Source: Arthrobacter sp. M4 (GTDB lineage: Bacteria > Actinomycetota > Actinomycetes > Actinomycetales > Micrococcaceae). Taken from it: a stretch of 64,000 bases of DNA. The DNA is taken from NCBI RefSeq assembly GCF_020251205.1, contig NZ_JAIWYX010000009.1, forward strand, positions 97,744 to 161,743. The letters are read 5' to 3'. A program made the position numbers and the translations under genes. The notes below the pieces were generated by a model, which had not been told where the DNA came from, searched no databases, and saw only the letters and a program-made list of their open reading frames with translations. Shown here piece by piece: positions 51,329 to 60,796 of this stretch; within the stretch, counting starts at the first letter, position 1, and each line of letters starts with the position of its first letter.

Positions 51329-52600
51329 GTGGATCCAGTGCTCATCGGTGTCATCGCCGGCCTTGTCGGCCTGTCGCTTGGCGTCTTTGGCGTGCTTGCG
51401 TTCCGGGTGAGCGAGCGGCAGCGGAAGATCACCGACGTCGAATCCACTGAACCGATGTTGCCGGAAGGCAGCGCCGAGGTGCTTTCGGTCGTCGGCAAGG
51501 CGTTTGTTGTTGTTGACGCAATCGACGGCGTGGTCCGGGCCAGTCCAGCAGCCTACGCCTACGGACTGGTCCGCGGGCACACAGTAGTGCACAAGCAGCT
51601 GCTGGACATGATCGGCAAGGTCCGTCGTGACGGCGTGATCCTGGAGGAGCAGCTTGAGTTGCCGCGTGGTCCGCTGGGCTCCAGCACAATCGTGGTCCAG
51701 GTCAGGGCAGCGCAGCTTGGCTGGGAGTACATCCTCCTGCTCGCTGACGACCGCACGGAGATCACCCGCACCGAAGCCATCCGCAACGACTTTGTCGCCA
51801 ACGTGTCGCATGAGCTGAAGACGCCCGTGGGTGCGATTTCACTCCTTGCCGAGGCACTGGAAGCATCGCCGGACGACGAGGAAGCCGTTCGCCGGTTTGC
51901 GAAACGCATGCATAAGGAATCAACCCGCTTGTCTGCGCTAGTGCAGGACATCATCGAATTGTCCCGTTTGCAGGGCACCGACGTGGTCCGCGAGGGCCGC
52001 CCCGTTGACATCAATGCCGTCATCGCCGAGGCCGTGGACCGCTCCCAGCTTCCAGCCGACGCCAAAAACATCACGATGGTGGTGGGCAGCAAGGTGGAAG
52101 GCAGGGTTTACGGCGATCCCGATCTCCTGGTCACTGCCCTGCGCAACCTCATTGACAACGCCATCAGGTATTCGCCTCCCAATACGCGCGTGGGCATCGG
52201 CGCTCGCGCCAAGGAAGGCGTCATCGCCATCTCGGTGACAGACCAGGGCGAAGGCTTGAGCCCTGAGGATCAAGAACGCGTCTTCGAGCGTTTCTACCGT
52301 GTGGATGCAGCGCGATCCCGGCAGACGGGCGGCACGGGCCTCGGCTTGAGCATCGTCAAGCATGTCGTCTCCAACCATGGCGGCGAAGTGACATTGTGGT
52401 CCCAGCCGGGACAGGGTTCCACCTTCACCATGCGGTTACCGGAGATGGAAGAAGAACAAAACGGGGACGACGCCGGGACATCCGGGGCCGCGGGTCACTC
52501 ACCGGCGGGTGCCCATCACCTTCCGCCGGCCGCCAGCGAGGCCGGCACAGCACCAACGAAGGGCGTACAGCACGCCCGCGAGCAAGGAGCCAGTACGTGA
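51329..52600 (+). CDS. senX3: Phosphate sensor histidine kinase SenX3
   Basis: 423 aa from GTG 51329; TAAGCT ends 6 bases before it. One or two N-terminal membrane segments, a PAS-like region (about 50-150), HisKA with NDFVANVSHELKTPVGAISLL, and ATPase motifs NLIDNAIRYS, DQGEGL, GTGLGLSI. The end is a disordered Ala/Gly/His tail. It works with RegX3 and PhoU in phosphate sensing. Stop overlaps regX3 by 4 bases. Confidence 0.95.
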   Translation: MDPVLIGVIAGLVGLSLGVFGVLAFRVSERQRKITDVESTEPMLPEGSAEVLSVVGKAFVVVDAIDGVVRASPAAYAYGLVRGHTVVHKQLLDMIGKVRRDGVILEEQLELPRGPLGSSTIVVQVRAAQLGWEYILLLADDRTEITRTEAIRNDFVANVSHELKTPVGAISLLAEALEASPDDEEAVRRFAKRMHKESTRLSALVQDIIELSRLQGTDVVREGRPVDINAVIAEAVDRSQLPADAKNITMVVGSKVEGRVYGDPDLLVTALRNLIDNAIRYSPPNTRVGIGARAKEGVIAISVTDQGEGLSPEDQERVFERFYRVDAARSRQTGGTGLGLSIVKHVVSNHGGEVTLWSQPGQGSTFTMRLPEMEEEQNGDDAGTSGAAGHSPAGAHHLPPAASEAGTAPTKGVQHAREQGAST

Positions 52601-53277
52601 GCAGGATTCTCATCGTCGAGGACGAGGAATCGTTCAGCGATCCCCTTTCCTACCTTTTGGGCAAGGAAGGGTTCGAAGTCGAGGTAGTGGATAACGGCAG
52701 CGATGCCCTGGTCGAATTCGATCGGAACGGAGCAGACCTGGTCCTGCTTGACCTGCAGTTGCCAGGTACACCGGGTACAGAGGTCTGCCGTCAACTGCGT
52801 CAGCGCTCCAGCGTGCCGGTCATTATGCTCACGGCCAAGGACTCGGAGATCGACAAGGTCGTAGGCCTGGAACTCGGCGCTGACGACTATGTCACCAAGC
52901 CGTACTCTTCCCGTGAGCTGGTTGCCCGAGTACGGGCGGTCCTCCGCAGGCAGGGCGAACCCGAGGAACTTATCACCACAACGGTCCAGGCAGGGCCCGT
53001 TCGAATGGACATCGAACGCCATGTTGTCAGCGTGGGCGGGGAACAAGTGTCCCTGCCGTTGAAGGAGTTCGAACTCCTGGAGATGCTCCTGCGTAACTCC
53101 GGCCGGGTGCTGACCCGCGGGCAGCTGATCGACCGCGTGTGGGGATCCGACTACGTTGGCGACACCAAGACCTTGGACGTGCACGTCAAGCGGCTCCGTA
53201 GCAAAATCGAGCCCGATCCTTCGGCTCCGCGCTACCTGGTGACAGTGCGTGGACTGGGATACAAGTTTGAGCCCTGA
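52597..53277 (+). CDS. regX3: Response regulator RegX3
   Basis: 226 aa from GTG 52597, with AGGAG upstream and a GTGA overlap with senX3. Receiver with Asp in LVLLDLQLPG and Lys in YVTKPYS; winged helix LPLKEFELLEMLLRNSGRVLTR and DTKTLDVHVKRLRSKIE. Activates phosphate-starvation genes, probably including this operon through the array at 51226-51269. Confidence 0.95.
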   Translation: MSRILIVEDEESFSDPLSYLLGKEGFEVEVVDNGSDALVEFDRNGADLVLLDLQLPGTPGTEVCRQLRQRSSVPVIMLTAKDSEIDKVVGLELGADDYVTKPYSSRELVARVRAVLRRQGEPEELITTTVQAGPVRMDIERHVVSVGGEQVSLPLKEFELLEMLLRNSGRVLTRGQLIDRVWGSDYVGDTKTLDVHVKRLRSKIEPDPSAPRYLVTVRGLGYKFEP

Positions 53278-53335
53278 TCTGCCGGCTGCGTGAGCTGCGC
53301 AAGTGGCACTCAGCAGCTGACAGAACGGCTTGGAT

Positions 53336-53375
53336 AAGAGTATGGGCCCCCTCCGCGGAGGGGGCCCATACTCTT
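53336..53375. terminator. Terminator after regX3
   Basis: Perfect 19-bp arms around GC (AAGAGTATGGGCCCCCTCC and its complement), followed by TAGTT; it also faces the lipoprotein gene on the other strand. Confidence 0.88.
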
Positions 53376-53427
53376 TAGTTCTGTGTCAACGTCGACGGCG
53401 GCAGCCGCCTTGCGCCGTTACTTCCGG

Positions 53428-54009
53428 TTAGTGGCCAGCAGTAGCGGTGGCGTGGGCCGTGGAGGTGGACGTCGGCGAGCCGGTAGACGTGGAAGTGCTC
53501 GTCGACGTCGGGGTGGCCGACGGAGTGGGCAGGTAGGTCTTGTATTCGGCCAAGGTGCCGTCCATTACCGGAACCTTGATTTCGCGGGCGCTGGTGCCGG
53601 GGGCGCTCAGCGTCACGGGGGCCAGCGAGCCGGGCTTGCCGCCGGCATTGCTCAGCGTTGCAGCGTCGGTGCTGTCGTTAAGGAGTGTGTAGGCCCCGGC
53701 CTTCACCGACACCGAAGTCTGGGAGCCGCCGGAGCCCTTGATGGTCAGTGTCGCATCGGACTTTGAAGTGTTGTACACGGCGCCGATGACACGTCCGGGC
53801 TTGCCTTCGCCCTCAGACACGATCACGATGTTGCGCAGCTGGAAAGGACCGAAGTCCTCGCGGATGCCGTCCGAGGCTGCGTACTGGTGTGTGGTCTGCT
53901 GTGCGTTGATGTAGCCACAGCCCGTCACGGACAGCAGGCCGACGCCAACGGCGGCCGCTGCCAGGACCAGCTTTCCGCGCTGGACGCGGTTCATCGCAGT
54001 AATGCGCAC
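53428..54009 (-). CDS. LpqE-like lipoprotein
   Basis: 193 aa from GTG 54009 (GAGGAG 8 bases upstream). Signal peptide with lipobox LLSVTGCGY, a central beta-rich domain (GPFQLRNIVIVSEGEGKPGRVIGAVYN, copper-chaperone-like fold size) and a Ser/Thr-rich tail (SATPTSTSTSTSTGS), a likely glycosylated spacer. Divergent from carD, as lpqE is in Mycobacterium; name rests on that synteny and on fold pattern. Confidence 0.75.
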   Translation of the reverse strand: MRITAMNRVQRGKLVLAAAAVGVGLLSVTGCGYINAQQTTHQYAASDGIREDFGPFQLRNIVIVSEGEGKPGRVIGAVYNTSKSDATLTIKGSGGSQTSVSVKAGAYTLLNDSTDAATLSNAGGKPGSLAPVTLSAPGTSAREIKVPVMDGTLAEYKTYLPTPSATPTSTSTSTSTGSPTSTSTAHATATAGH

Positions 54010-54289
54010 GACACGTACTCCTCTAAGGGGGTTGGAATGCTTTTCAGGCATAGCCTATCGGCAAAGTACCTGAAACAAGGATTCGGCCGGGACACATTCC
54101 GGGCGCTTCAGCATACACTCGCCGGGCACTGATTGCTTGCCCAAAGCACCTTTCCCAGCTCGCGTCAAGGGGCTGGCTGGTACCGGTTGGGCCCGTCTTC
54201 CGCGTCATTCCGCGGCACAGGGCCCCTGCCGCGGCCGGTCGTATACCTGAACCGTGATAAACTAGTCTGCGGGAAAGGGGAAAGTCCAC

Positions 54290-54772
54290 ATGGTTTTTGA
54301 GGTCGGCGAGACAGTAGTTTACCCTCACCACGGCGCAGCCAAAATTGAAGAAATCAAGATGCGCACAATTAAGGGCGAAGAGAAGATGTATCTCAAGCTC
54401 AGAGTGGCTCAGGGTGATCTGACCATTGAAGTTCCAGCAGAGAACGTGGACCTGGTTGGGGTCCGGGATGTAGTGGGCAAGGAAGGTTTGGAGCACGTAT
54501 TTGATGTGCTTCGTGCCGAGTTCACTGAAGAGCCCACCAACTGGTCACGGCGATACAAGGCAAATCTGGAGAAGCTGGCTTCCGGCGACGTCATCAAGGT
54601 TGCTGAGGTTGTTCGCGACCTTTGGCGCCGCGATCACGACCGCGGGCTTTCTGCGGGTGAGAAGCGAATGCTAGCCAAGGCCCGTCAGATCCTGATTTCG
54701 GAACTGGCCCTAGCTGAGAAGACGGACGAAGAGAAGGCTGCGAGCGTCCTCGACGAGGTTCTTGCTTCCTAA
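54290..54772 (+). CDS. carD: RNA polymerase-binding transcription factor CarD
   Basis: 160 aa; GGGG/AAAGGGG before ATG. N-terminal Tudor-like RNA-polymerase-interaction domain (FEVGETVVYPHHGAAKIEEI), helical C-terminal DNA-binding domain with the conserved Trp (VRDLWRRDHDRGLSAGEKRML). Stabilises open complexes, notably at rRNA promoters. Ended by a strong terminator although ispD follows. Confidence 0.97.
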   Translation: MVFEVGETVVYPHHGAAKIEEIKMRTIKGEEKMYLKLRVAQGDLTIEVPAENVDLVGVRDVVGKEGLEHVFDVLRAEFTEEPTNWSRRYKANLEKLASGDVIKVAEVVRDLWRRDHDRGLSAGEKRMLAKARQILISELALAEKTDEEKAASVLDEVLAS

Positions 54773-54779
54773 AGAATTG

Positions 54780-54816
54780 AACCCCGGTGGTTATTGCCAC
54801 CGGGGTTTCTTTTTTC
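54780..54816 (+). terminator. Terminator of carD
   Basis: AACCCCGGTGG / CCACCGGGGTT with loop TTATTG, then TCTTTTTT. It sits 6 bases before the -10 hexamer of ispD. Confidence 0.93.
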
Positions 54817-54835
54817 ACCACGTAGGCTTGGACGC

Positions 54836-55651
54836 ATGAGTCTCCCACCGACGTCACCTGCCATCGCCGTCGTAGTCGTAGCTGCCGGTTCCGGCGAAAG
54901 GCTGGGGTACGGCATGCCCAAGGCGCGTGTCCCGCTGGGGGGCGAGGCCATTTTGACGCATGCCCTCCGGGGAGTGGCGGCCGCCGGGATCGCGCGGCAG
55001 ATCTGCGTAGCAGTCCCCAAGGGTGACGAGCAATTGCGCTCCCTGTGCCAGGAATTCCGCGCCGAGTTGCTTGGCGACGACGGATCGGACGGAGACGCCG
55101 AACCTGACGGTGTGCCGGAGATTACCGTAGTCAGCGGCGGAGCTACCCGGGCGGACTCCGTGCGGGCCGCACTGGCAGCTTTGGCGGATGGCACCGAAGC
55201 CGTACTGGTGCACGATGCTGCCCGTGCGCTGACGCCTGACGTGGTTTTCCATCGTGTAGCCGAGGCGCTGGCCGCCGGAGCCCAGGCAGTCATCCCAGTG
55301 ATACCCGTCGTCGACACCGTCAAGACCGTGGTGGCAACGGATGGCGACGACGCACGCATAGCCCCCGAACTTGTGACCGGCACGGCTCAGCGGGAGGTGC
55401 TGCGGTCGGTGCAGACCCCACAAGGGTTCAGCCTGGAGACGCTCCGGCGGGCCCACGAGGCTGCCTTGGATTTCGACGACGCGCAGTCCGCGGCCGTGAC
55501 CGATGATGCGATGCTCGTAGAGCTGATGGGCGTTCCAGTACATGCGGTACGGGGCGCCAGCCAGTCGTTGAAGATCACCACGCCGCTGGACCTGATCATC
55601 GCCGAGGGATTGCTTGAGGGTCCACTCGGAATGCGATTCGTGGAGGGCTAA
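54836..55651 (+). CDS. ispD: 2-C-methyl-D-erythritol 4-phosphate cytidylyltransferase
   Basis: 271 aa, ATG 7 bases after TAGGCT. AIAVVVVAAGSGERLGYGMPKARVPLGG is the CTP-binding loop with catalytic Arg and Lys; VLVHDAARALTP and TPQGFSLETLRRAH are family motifs. Third step of the MEP isoprenoid pathway. Next gene ispF follows on the same strand. Confidence 0.95.
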   Translation: MSLPPTSPAIAVVVVAAGSGERLGYGMPKARVPLGGEAILTHALRGVAAAGIARQICVAVPKGDEQLRSLCQEFRAELLGDDGSDGDAEPDGVPEITVVSGGATRADSVRAALAALADGTEAVLVHDAARALTPDVVFHRVAEALAAGAQAVIPVIPVVDTVKTVVATDGDDARIAPELVTGTAQREVLRSVQTPQGFSLETLRRAHEAALDFDDAQSAAVTDDAMLVELMGVPVHAVRGASQSLKITTPLDLIIAEGLLEGPLGMRFVEG

Positions 55652-55705
55652 CCGCTGCTTGCGGCTTAGCCCGGTCACCACAACAGACCAACCATGGAGG
55701 AATCA

Positions 55706-56230
55706 TTGCTGCTGCCCCGTACCGGCATCGGCGTGGACGTGCACGCCTACACCGCTGAGGACCACCCCAGGCCGCTCTGGCTGGGAGGGCTGCTGTGGGA
55801 AGGCGAGCGTGGCCTGGCCGGACATTCCGACGGCGACGCCGTGGCCCATGCCGCTGCTGACGCGCTCTTCTCTGCGTGCGGCATTGGCGACTTGGGCACT
55901 CACTTCGGCACGGACCGTCCCGAATTCGCCGGGGCATCCGGCGTCGTGCTCCTGGCCGAAGCCGCCCGCATTGTGCGCGCCGCCGGTTTTGAGATCGGCA
56001 ACGTGGCGGTGCAGTTCGTCGCCAACCGGCCGAAGTTCGGTCCCCGCCGGGAGGAATCCCAGCGCGTGTTGTCCGAGGCCGCTGGTGCACCGGTGAGTGT
56101 CACCGCCACCACCAGCGATGGCCTTGGCTTCACCGGCCGTGGTGAGGGTATTTCGGCGGTTGCCACAGCACTCGTGTATCCGGTGAAACCGGAAAGTGAC
56201 ACCGGCGCCTACTCCGAGGAATTCAGATGA
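55706..56230 (+). CDS. ispF: 2-C-methyl-D-erythritol 2,4-cyclodiphosphate synthase
   Basis: 174 aa from TTG 55706, because GGAGG (55696-55700) lies 5 bases before it; an ATG at 55694 overlaps that site and has none of its own. Metal ligands GIGVDVHAY and GHSDGDAVAHAAADAL; C-terminal TTSDGLGFTGRGEGISAVATALV. Fifth MEP-pathway step. ATGA overlap with the next lipoprotein gene. Confidence 0.95.
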   Translation: MLLPRTGIGVDVHAYTAEDHPRPLWLGGLLWEGERGLAGHSDGDAVAHAAADALFSACGIGDLGTHFGTDRPEFAGASGVVLLAEAARIVRAAGFEIGNVAVQFVANRPKFGPRREESQRVLSEAAGAPVSVTATTSDGLGFTGRGEGISAVATALVYPVKPESDTGAYSEEFR

Positions 56231-56586
56231 TGAAGCGAGAAAACATGAAGAAGCACACCACAGCCGTCGCCGCGGCAGCCATAGCTGCCTCCCTGATGCT
56301 GGCTGGCTGCGCCCCCGGAAGCAACCGCATGAACGTCAAAGACAGCTGTGCCTACCTGAACAATGACACGTTCAAGCCCACGGGGAACCAGCAGCAGCAA
56401 TCGGACCAGATCGCCAGGCATTACCAGGAAGTCGCGGACAAGGTAGCCCCGGAGATCTCACAGCACATCCAGAAGATGGCGGACATCATGAAGAAGGCCG
56501 CCGGAACATCCCTGGGAACCCGGACGCCGGAGCAGACGAACGAGCTGGCAACGTTGAATAACAAGATCGGCGAGGTGTGCAAGTAG
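56227..56586 (+). CDS. Small lipoprotein, unknown function
   Basis: 119 aa, ATG overlapping the ispF stop. Signal peptide and lipobox LMLAGCAPG (Cys about 28); an internal ATG at 56245 gives a more usual signal-peptide length. Mature part is helical with two further Cys (DSCAYLNND, GEVCK at the very end) that could form a disulfide. No family recognised. Confidence 0.75.
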   Translation: MMKRENMKKHTTAVAAAAIAASLMLAGCAPGSNRMNVKDSCAYLNNDTFKPTGNQQQQSDQIARHYQEVADKVAPEISQHIQKMADIMKKAAGTSLGTRTPEQTNELATLNNKIGEVCK

Positions 56587-56621
56587 GTTCCCAGCGCTTC
56601 AGCATCGGATAACCTAAAGCG

Positions 56622-58076
56622 GTGACACTGCGCTTTTACGACACTGCAACCGCCGAAGTCCGCGACTTCGTTCCCCTCGTACCGGGCAAGGCGAGTGTCT
56701 ACTACTGCGGCGCCACGGTCCAGGGCATGCCGCACGTGGGGCATATTCGCTCCGCGATCGCCTTCGACCAACTGACCCGCTGGCTGTCCTACCGGGCACT
56801 CAACGTGACAGTGGTGCGCAACGTCACGGACATCGACGACAAAATCCTGGCCAAATCAGCGATGTCGTTCGGGCCGGACTGGGCTGAAGAACCCACTGCG
56901 CTTCCCAACGAGGAGTGGTGGGCCCTTGCCTACCGCTACGAGCAGGCCTTCGAAGATGCCTACGAGACCTTGGGTGTCCAGAAGCCTACGTATGAGCCCC
57001 GCGCCACCGGACACATTCCGGAGATGCACGCCCTCATTCAACAGCTCATGGACCGGGGCCACGCTTATACGGCACTGGATGATTCCGGGGATGTGTACTT
57101 CGATGTGCGCTCCTGGGAAAACTATGGCTCCCTCACCAGGCAAAAGATCGAAGACATGCAGGCCGCCCCGGACGCGGATCCCCGCGGCAAGAAGGATCCC
57201 CGCGACTTTGCGCTTTGGAAAGGCTGGAAGGACGGCGAACCAATCACGGCCAGCTGGACTTCGCCATGGGGTACCGGCCGTCCCGGTTGGCACCTTGAGT
57301 GCTCCGCCATGGCCAGCAAATACCTCGGCGAAAGCTTCGACATCCACGGCGGCGGACTTGACCTGCGGTTCCCGCACCATGAGAACGAAATGGCCCAGTC
57401 GCAAGCCGCCGGCAACAAGTTCGCCAACTTCTGGATGCACAACGGAATGGTGACGTACGAGGGCGAGAAAATGTCCAAGTCCGTCGGCAACACCGTCAGC
57501 CCCGCTGAAATGCTCGAGCTCGCGACCCCGCGCGTCGTTCGGTATTACCTCGGGCAGGCGCAGTACCGCTCAATCCTTGACTACCGGCCGACTTCGCTGC
57601 AGGAGGCATCTGCCGCCGTCGAGCGTGTTTATGGCTTTATCGCCAAAGCGCGCAAGAAGTTCGGTGGTGAGTTCACCGCCGACGCCGAATCGAACCCGGT
57701 GCCCGAGGCGTTCGGGGCCGCCATGGACGACGACCTCAACGTGCCGCAGGCACTCGGTGTGCTGCACGAGACCGTCCGCGCGGGCAACACCGCCCTGGCA
57801 AACGGCGACGATAACGGTGTGCAGGAGGCCCTGCAAGCTGTCTTGGCCATGACAACCGTCCTGGGCTTGAACGATGCCCGGGGTGAGGCTGAAGAGAACA
57901 CCCAGACGCTGAAGGCCTTGGAAGTGCTCGTCGAAGCGCAACTGGCGGCACGTGCCGAAGCACGGCAAGCAAAGGACTGGGCTGCTTCCGACGCGATCCG
58001 GGACACGCTCACCGCAGCCGGCATCGTGGTAGAGGACGGCGTGGAAGGTGCCACCTGGAGCCTGAAACGCGATTGA
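56622..58076 (+). CDS. cysS: Cysteinyl-tRNA synthetase
   Basis: 484 aa from GTG 56622, 6 bases after TAACCT. HIGH-type motif GMPHVGHIRSA, Zn ligands CG.T (YYCGATV), WHLECSAM and HHENE, KMSKS loop EKMSKSVGN. Charges tRNA-Cys. Gene order ispD-ispF-cysS-rlmB is typical of actinobacteria. Confidence 0.97.
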   Translation: MTLRFYDTATAEVRDFVPLVPGKASVYYCGATVQGMPHVGHIRSAIAFDQLTRWLSYRALNVTVVRNVTDIDDKILAKSAMSFGPDWAEEPTALPNEEWWALAYRYEQAFEDAYETLGVQKPTYEPRATGHIPEMHALIQQLMDRGHAYTALDDSGDVYFDVRSWENYGSLTRQKIEDMQAAPDADPRGKKDPRDFALWKGWKDGEPITASWTSPWGTGRPGWHLECSAMASKYLGESFDIHGGGLDLRFPHHENEMAQSQAAGNKFANFWMHNGMVTYEGEKMSKSVGNTVSPAEMLELATPRVVRYYLGQAQYRSILDYRPTSLQEASAAVERVYGFIAKARKKFGGEFTADAESNPVPEAFGAAMDDDLNVPQALGVLHETVRAGNTALANGDDNGVQEALQAVLAMTTVLGLNDARGEAEENTQTLKALEVLVEAQLAARAEARQAKDWAASDAIRDTLTAAGIVVEDGVEGATWSLKRD

Positions 58077-58175
58077 TCGCGCGGTTTTCGCACCACTGGG
58101 CACCGGGCCCGGGGCTGCTGACCTGAGTCAGTAGACTGGACATCAGACTTATTCATTTCAATCAAGGGTGGAATC

Positions 58176-59174
58176 ATGGCCAACCACGGTCGCCCCGGCG
58201 CAATCCGCAAGGGAACAAAAAAGGGCCCCACCGTGGGTACCGGCGGCCACGGGCGCAAGGCCCTCGAAGGCAAGGGCCCCACGCCCAAGGCGGAGGACCG
58301 CGTCTACCACAAGGCGTACCGCAACAAGCAGCTGGCCGAACGCGCCGCAGCCAAGCGCCCCGGCGCAACTGGTCGGCCGAGCCGGGCAGGCACCGGCCCA
58401 AAGGGCCGTGCAACGGAAGAGTTCGTGACCGGCCGCAACTCCGTCGTCGAGGCCCTTCGCGCGGGCGTGCCTGCCAAAGCACTCCACATAGCCACCCGCA
58501 TCGAAATGGACGACCGCGTCAAGGAATCCCTCAGGATTGCGGCCGAACGCGGCATCCCGCTGATGGAAACCGGCAAACCGGAGCTCGACCGGCTGACCGA
58601 TGACGCCGTACACCAGGGCCTGGCCTTGCAGATCCCGCCGTATGAGTACGCCGACGCGTACGAGCTTGCCGAAGAGACCGTCGCCAAGTGGAAGAAGGGG
58701 CACATTGCCAATGCTCCGCTGATCGTGGCGCTCGACGGCATCACCGACCCCCGCAACCTCGGAGCGATCATCCGCTCCGTCTCCGCCTTCAGCGGACACG
58801 GCGTTGTGGTGCCCGAGCGGCGCTCCGTTGGGGTCACCGCGGCTGCCTGGAAGACAAGCGCCGGCGCCGCAGTACGCGTCCCGGTCGCCCGGGCCTCCAA
58901 CCTGAACAACACGCTGAAGCAGTACAAGGACATGGGCATCTTCGTCCTTGGTCTCGACGGCGGCGGCGATGTTTCACTCCCGGACCTCACCTTGGCCACG
59001 GAGCCGGTCTGCATCGTCGTAGGCTCCGAAGGCAAGGGCCTCAGCCGCCTGGTCCGCGAAAACTGCGACCAAATCGTGTCGATCCCTATCGACTCCGCCA
59101 TGGAGTCGCTGAACGCCTCCATGGCCGTGGGTATCTCCCTCTACGAAGTCTCCCGCCAGCGCTCTGCTCAGTGA
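58176..59174 (+). CDS. rlmB: 23S rRNA (guanosine-2'-O)-methyltransferase RlmB
   Basis: 332 aa, GGTGG before ATG. Basic disordered N-terminus (about 1-75), RNA-binding substrate domain (EEFVTGRNSVVEALRAG), then SPOUT knot methylase with ITDPRNLGAIIRSV, VVGSEGKGLSRLV and IPIDSAMESLNASMAVGISLYE. Methylates G2251 or equivalent of 23S rRNA. Confidence 0.95.
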   Translation: MANHGRPGAIRKGTKKGPTVGTGGHGRKALEGKGPTPKAEDRVYHKAYRNKQLAERAAAKRPGATGRPSRAGTGPKGRATEEFVTGRNSVVEALRAGVPAKALHIATRIEMDDRVKESLRIAAERGIPLMETGKPELDRLTDDAVHQGLALQIPPYEYADAYELAEETVAKWKKGHIANAPLIVALDGITDPRNLGAIIRSVSAFSGHGVVVPERRSVGVTAAAWKTSAGAAVRVPVARASNLNNTLKQYKDMGIFVLGLDGGGDVSLPDLTLATEPVCIVVGSEGKGLSRLVRENCDQIVSIPIDSAMESLNASMAVGISLYEVSRQRSAQ

Positions 59175-59181
59175 AGGGTCG

Positions 59182-59994
59182 CTAGAACTCGACTCGGTTG
59201 GCCAGCACCGGGAGGGTTGTTCGGGCTTCCTTGACGACGTCGGGGTCCAGGTCTGCGAAGAGGAGGCCTGGTTCCCCTTCCAGGGAGTCCAGCGGGGCGC
59301 CGAAGGGGGAGATCACTGCGGAGTGGCCCACGCCGGTGGGTGCCGAGCCCTTCTGTTCGCGTCCGATTGTGGCGGGGTCTCCCTGGCCGCAGGCGAGCAC
59401 AAACGTTGTTGTGTCCACGGCGCGCGCACGCGTCAGGAGTTCCCACTGTTCAACTTTGCCCGGGCCTGCTCCCCATGAGGCGCACACGATATTCACGTCG
59501 GCCCCGCGGAGGGCGTTGGCTGTGAACAAGGCAGGGAAGCGGACGTCGTAGCAAGTTCCCAAGCCAAAAGTGAGGCCGCCGGCGTCGAACGTCACCGGAT
59601 CTGTACCCGGGTCTACCGTGTCCGACTCCGCAAAGCCGAACGCGTCGAAGAGGTGGATCTTGTCGTAGCTGGTTTCGACGCCGGGGCCGGTCACCAGCAG
59701 AGTGTTGCGGACTTTTCCGTTGGGAGAACCGTCCGCGTTACGGCCCGGCGTGAACATCCCTGCCACAATCACTATGCCCAATTCGGAGGCGAGGGCCCGG
59801 ACCCGCTGCGCCCAAGGGCCGTCCAGGGGCTCGGCAATGTCCACCAAGGAGTTGCCGAACGCGCGCATGGACGCCTCGGGGAACACCACCAGTTCGGCAC
59901 CACCATCCTTGGCTTTCCTCGCGTAGTCCTCGAGGAGCTCCAGGTTTTGGCCCAGATCCCGGCCAGTGATGATTTGGGCGATAGCTATACGCAC
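59182..59994 (-). CDS. Carbon-nitrogen hydrolase (nitrilase superfamily)
   Basis: 270 aa from GTG 59994 (GGAGG 5 bases upstream). Catalytic triad Glu in LVVFPEASM, Lys in SYDKIHLFDAFGF, Cys in GLGTCYDVRFP. Hydrolyses an amide; nearest in pattern to omega-amidase/Nit-type enzymes. Only 31 bases separate it from the divergent GntR gene, which probably controls it. Confidence 0.9.
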   Translation of the reverse strand: MRIAIAQIITGRDLGQNLELLEDYARKAKDGGAELVVFPEASMRAFGNSLVDIAEPLDGPWAQRVRALASELGIVIVAGMFTPGRNADGSPNGKVRNTLLVTGPGVETSYDKIHLFDAFGFAESDTVDPGTDPVTFDAGGLTFGLGTCYDVRFPALFTANALRGADVNIVCASWGAGPGKVEQWELLTRARAVDTTTFVLACGQGDPATIGREQKGSAPTGVGHSAVISPFGAPLDSLEGEPGLLFADLDPDVVKEARTTLPVLANRVEF

Positions 59995-60025
59995 AATAAC
60001 CTCCGAATTAGTGTATACCTAAAGT

Positions 60026-60694
60026 ATGCAGCGAGGGGATGCGGCCAGCGGCCGCCAAAAAGCCTACGAGTATTTGAGGGACCAGATCCTTGTTGACCCT
60101 ACAATGCAGGGAACGTTCGTCAATGAGGCGGAGCTGGCCCGTGAGGTGGGTGTGTCCCGGACCCCGGTTCGCGAGGCACTGCTGCTGCTCGTCTCTGACG
60201 GCCTGATCGAACTGATTCCCAACCGCGGCGCCCTGATTCCAGTGATTTCGGGACGGCAGATTTCGGAGCTGTTCGAACTTCGGGGAGTCCTGGAACGGTA
60301 CGCGGCAGCCTCCGCAATCGCGGCCGGAACTGTACCCACCGGCAAAATGCGGCGGGCACTCGATGAGCAGCGGGCCCTCGTTGCGGGACATGACGGCTTG
60401 GTCGAAGGCGGGCGTGGTCAAGCCACCGAGTTCATTCGCCTTGATCAGCACTTCCATCAGCTCCTTATCGATGCTGCTGACAACGACCTCATCTCCCAGA
60501 CCTACAATAAGCTCCGCACCCGCCAGGTTTTCATTGGTGTAGAGGCGCTGTTCCGCACCCAGGACAGGCAGAGTAACGTCTGCGACGAACACCAGATGAT
60601 CGTCGACGCCCTGACCAACGGCGACGTAGCCGCCGCCCAGAAGGCGATCGACAATCACCTGGCGGTGACCCTCGACGTCGTACTCCGCGCCTAA
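60026..60694 (+). CDS. GntR-family regulator (FCD/FadR type)
   Basis: 222 aa. Winged helix with ELAREVGVSRTPVREALLLLVSDGLIE, then an all-helical FCD ligand domain with metal-binding Asp/His (IRLDQHFHQLLIDAA...DEHQMIVDAL). ATG 60026 lies 6 bases after TATACC. The 31-bp gap to the nitrilase holds the palindrome GTATAC (60013-60018), a possible operator for both genes. Ligand unknown. Confidence 0.9.
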   Translation: MQRGDAASGRQKAYEYLRDQILVDPTMQGTFVNEAELAREVGVSRTPVREALLLLVSDGLIELIPNRGALIPVISGRQISELFELRGVLERYAAASAIAAGTVPTGKMRRALDEQRALVAGHDGLVEGGRGQATEFIRLDQHFHQLLIDAADNDLISQTYNKLRTRQVFIGVEALFRTQDRQSNVCDEHQMIVDALTNGDVAAAQKAIDNHLAVTLDVVLRA

Positions 60695-60796
60695 CCGTGC
60701 GACGCCGCGGGAAGCCGCAATGCGGCCAACGGGGATCGCTGACATAATTGGGGTGCTCCTGACGGAGATTTTGGCCCTCCCGCTAAGCTTTAACCG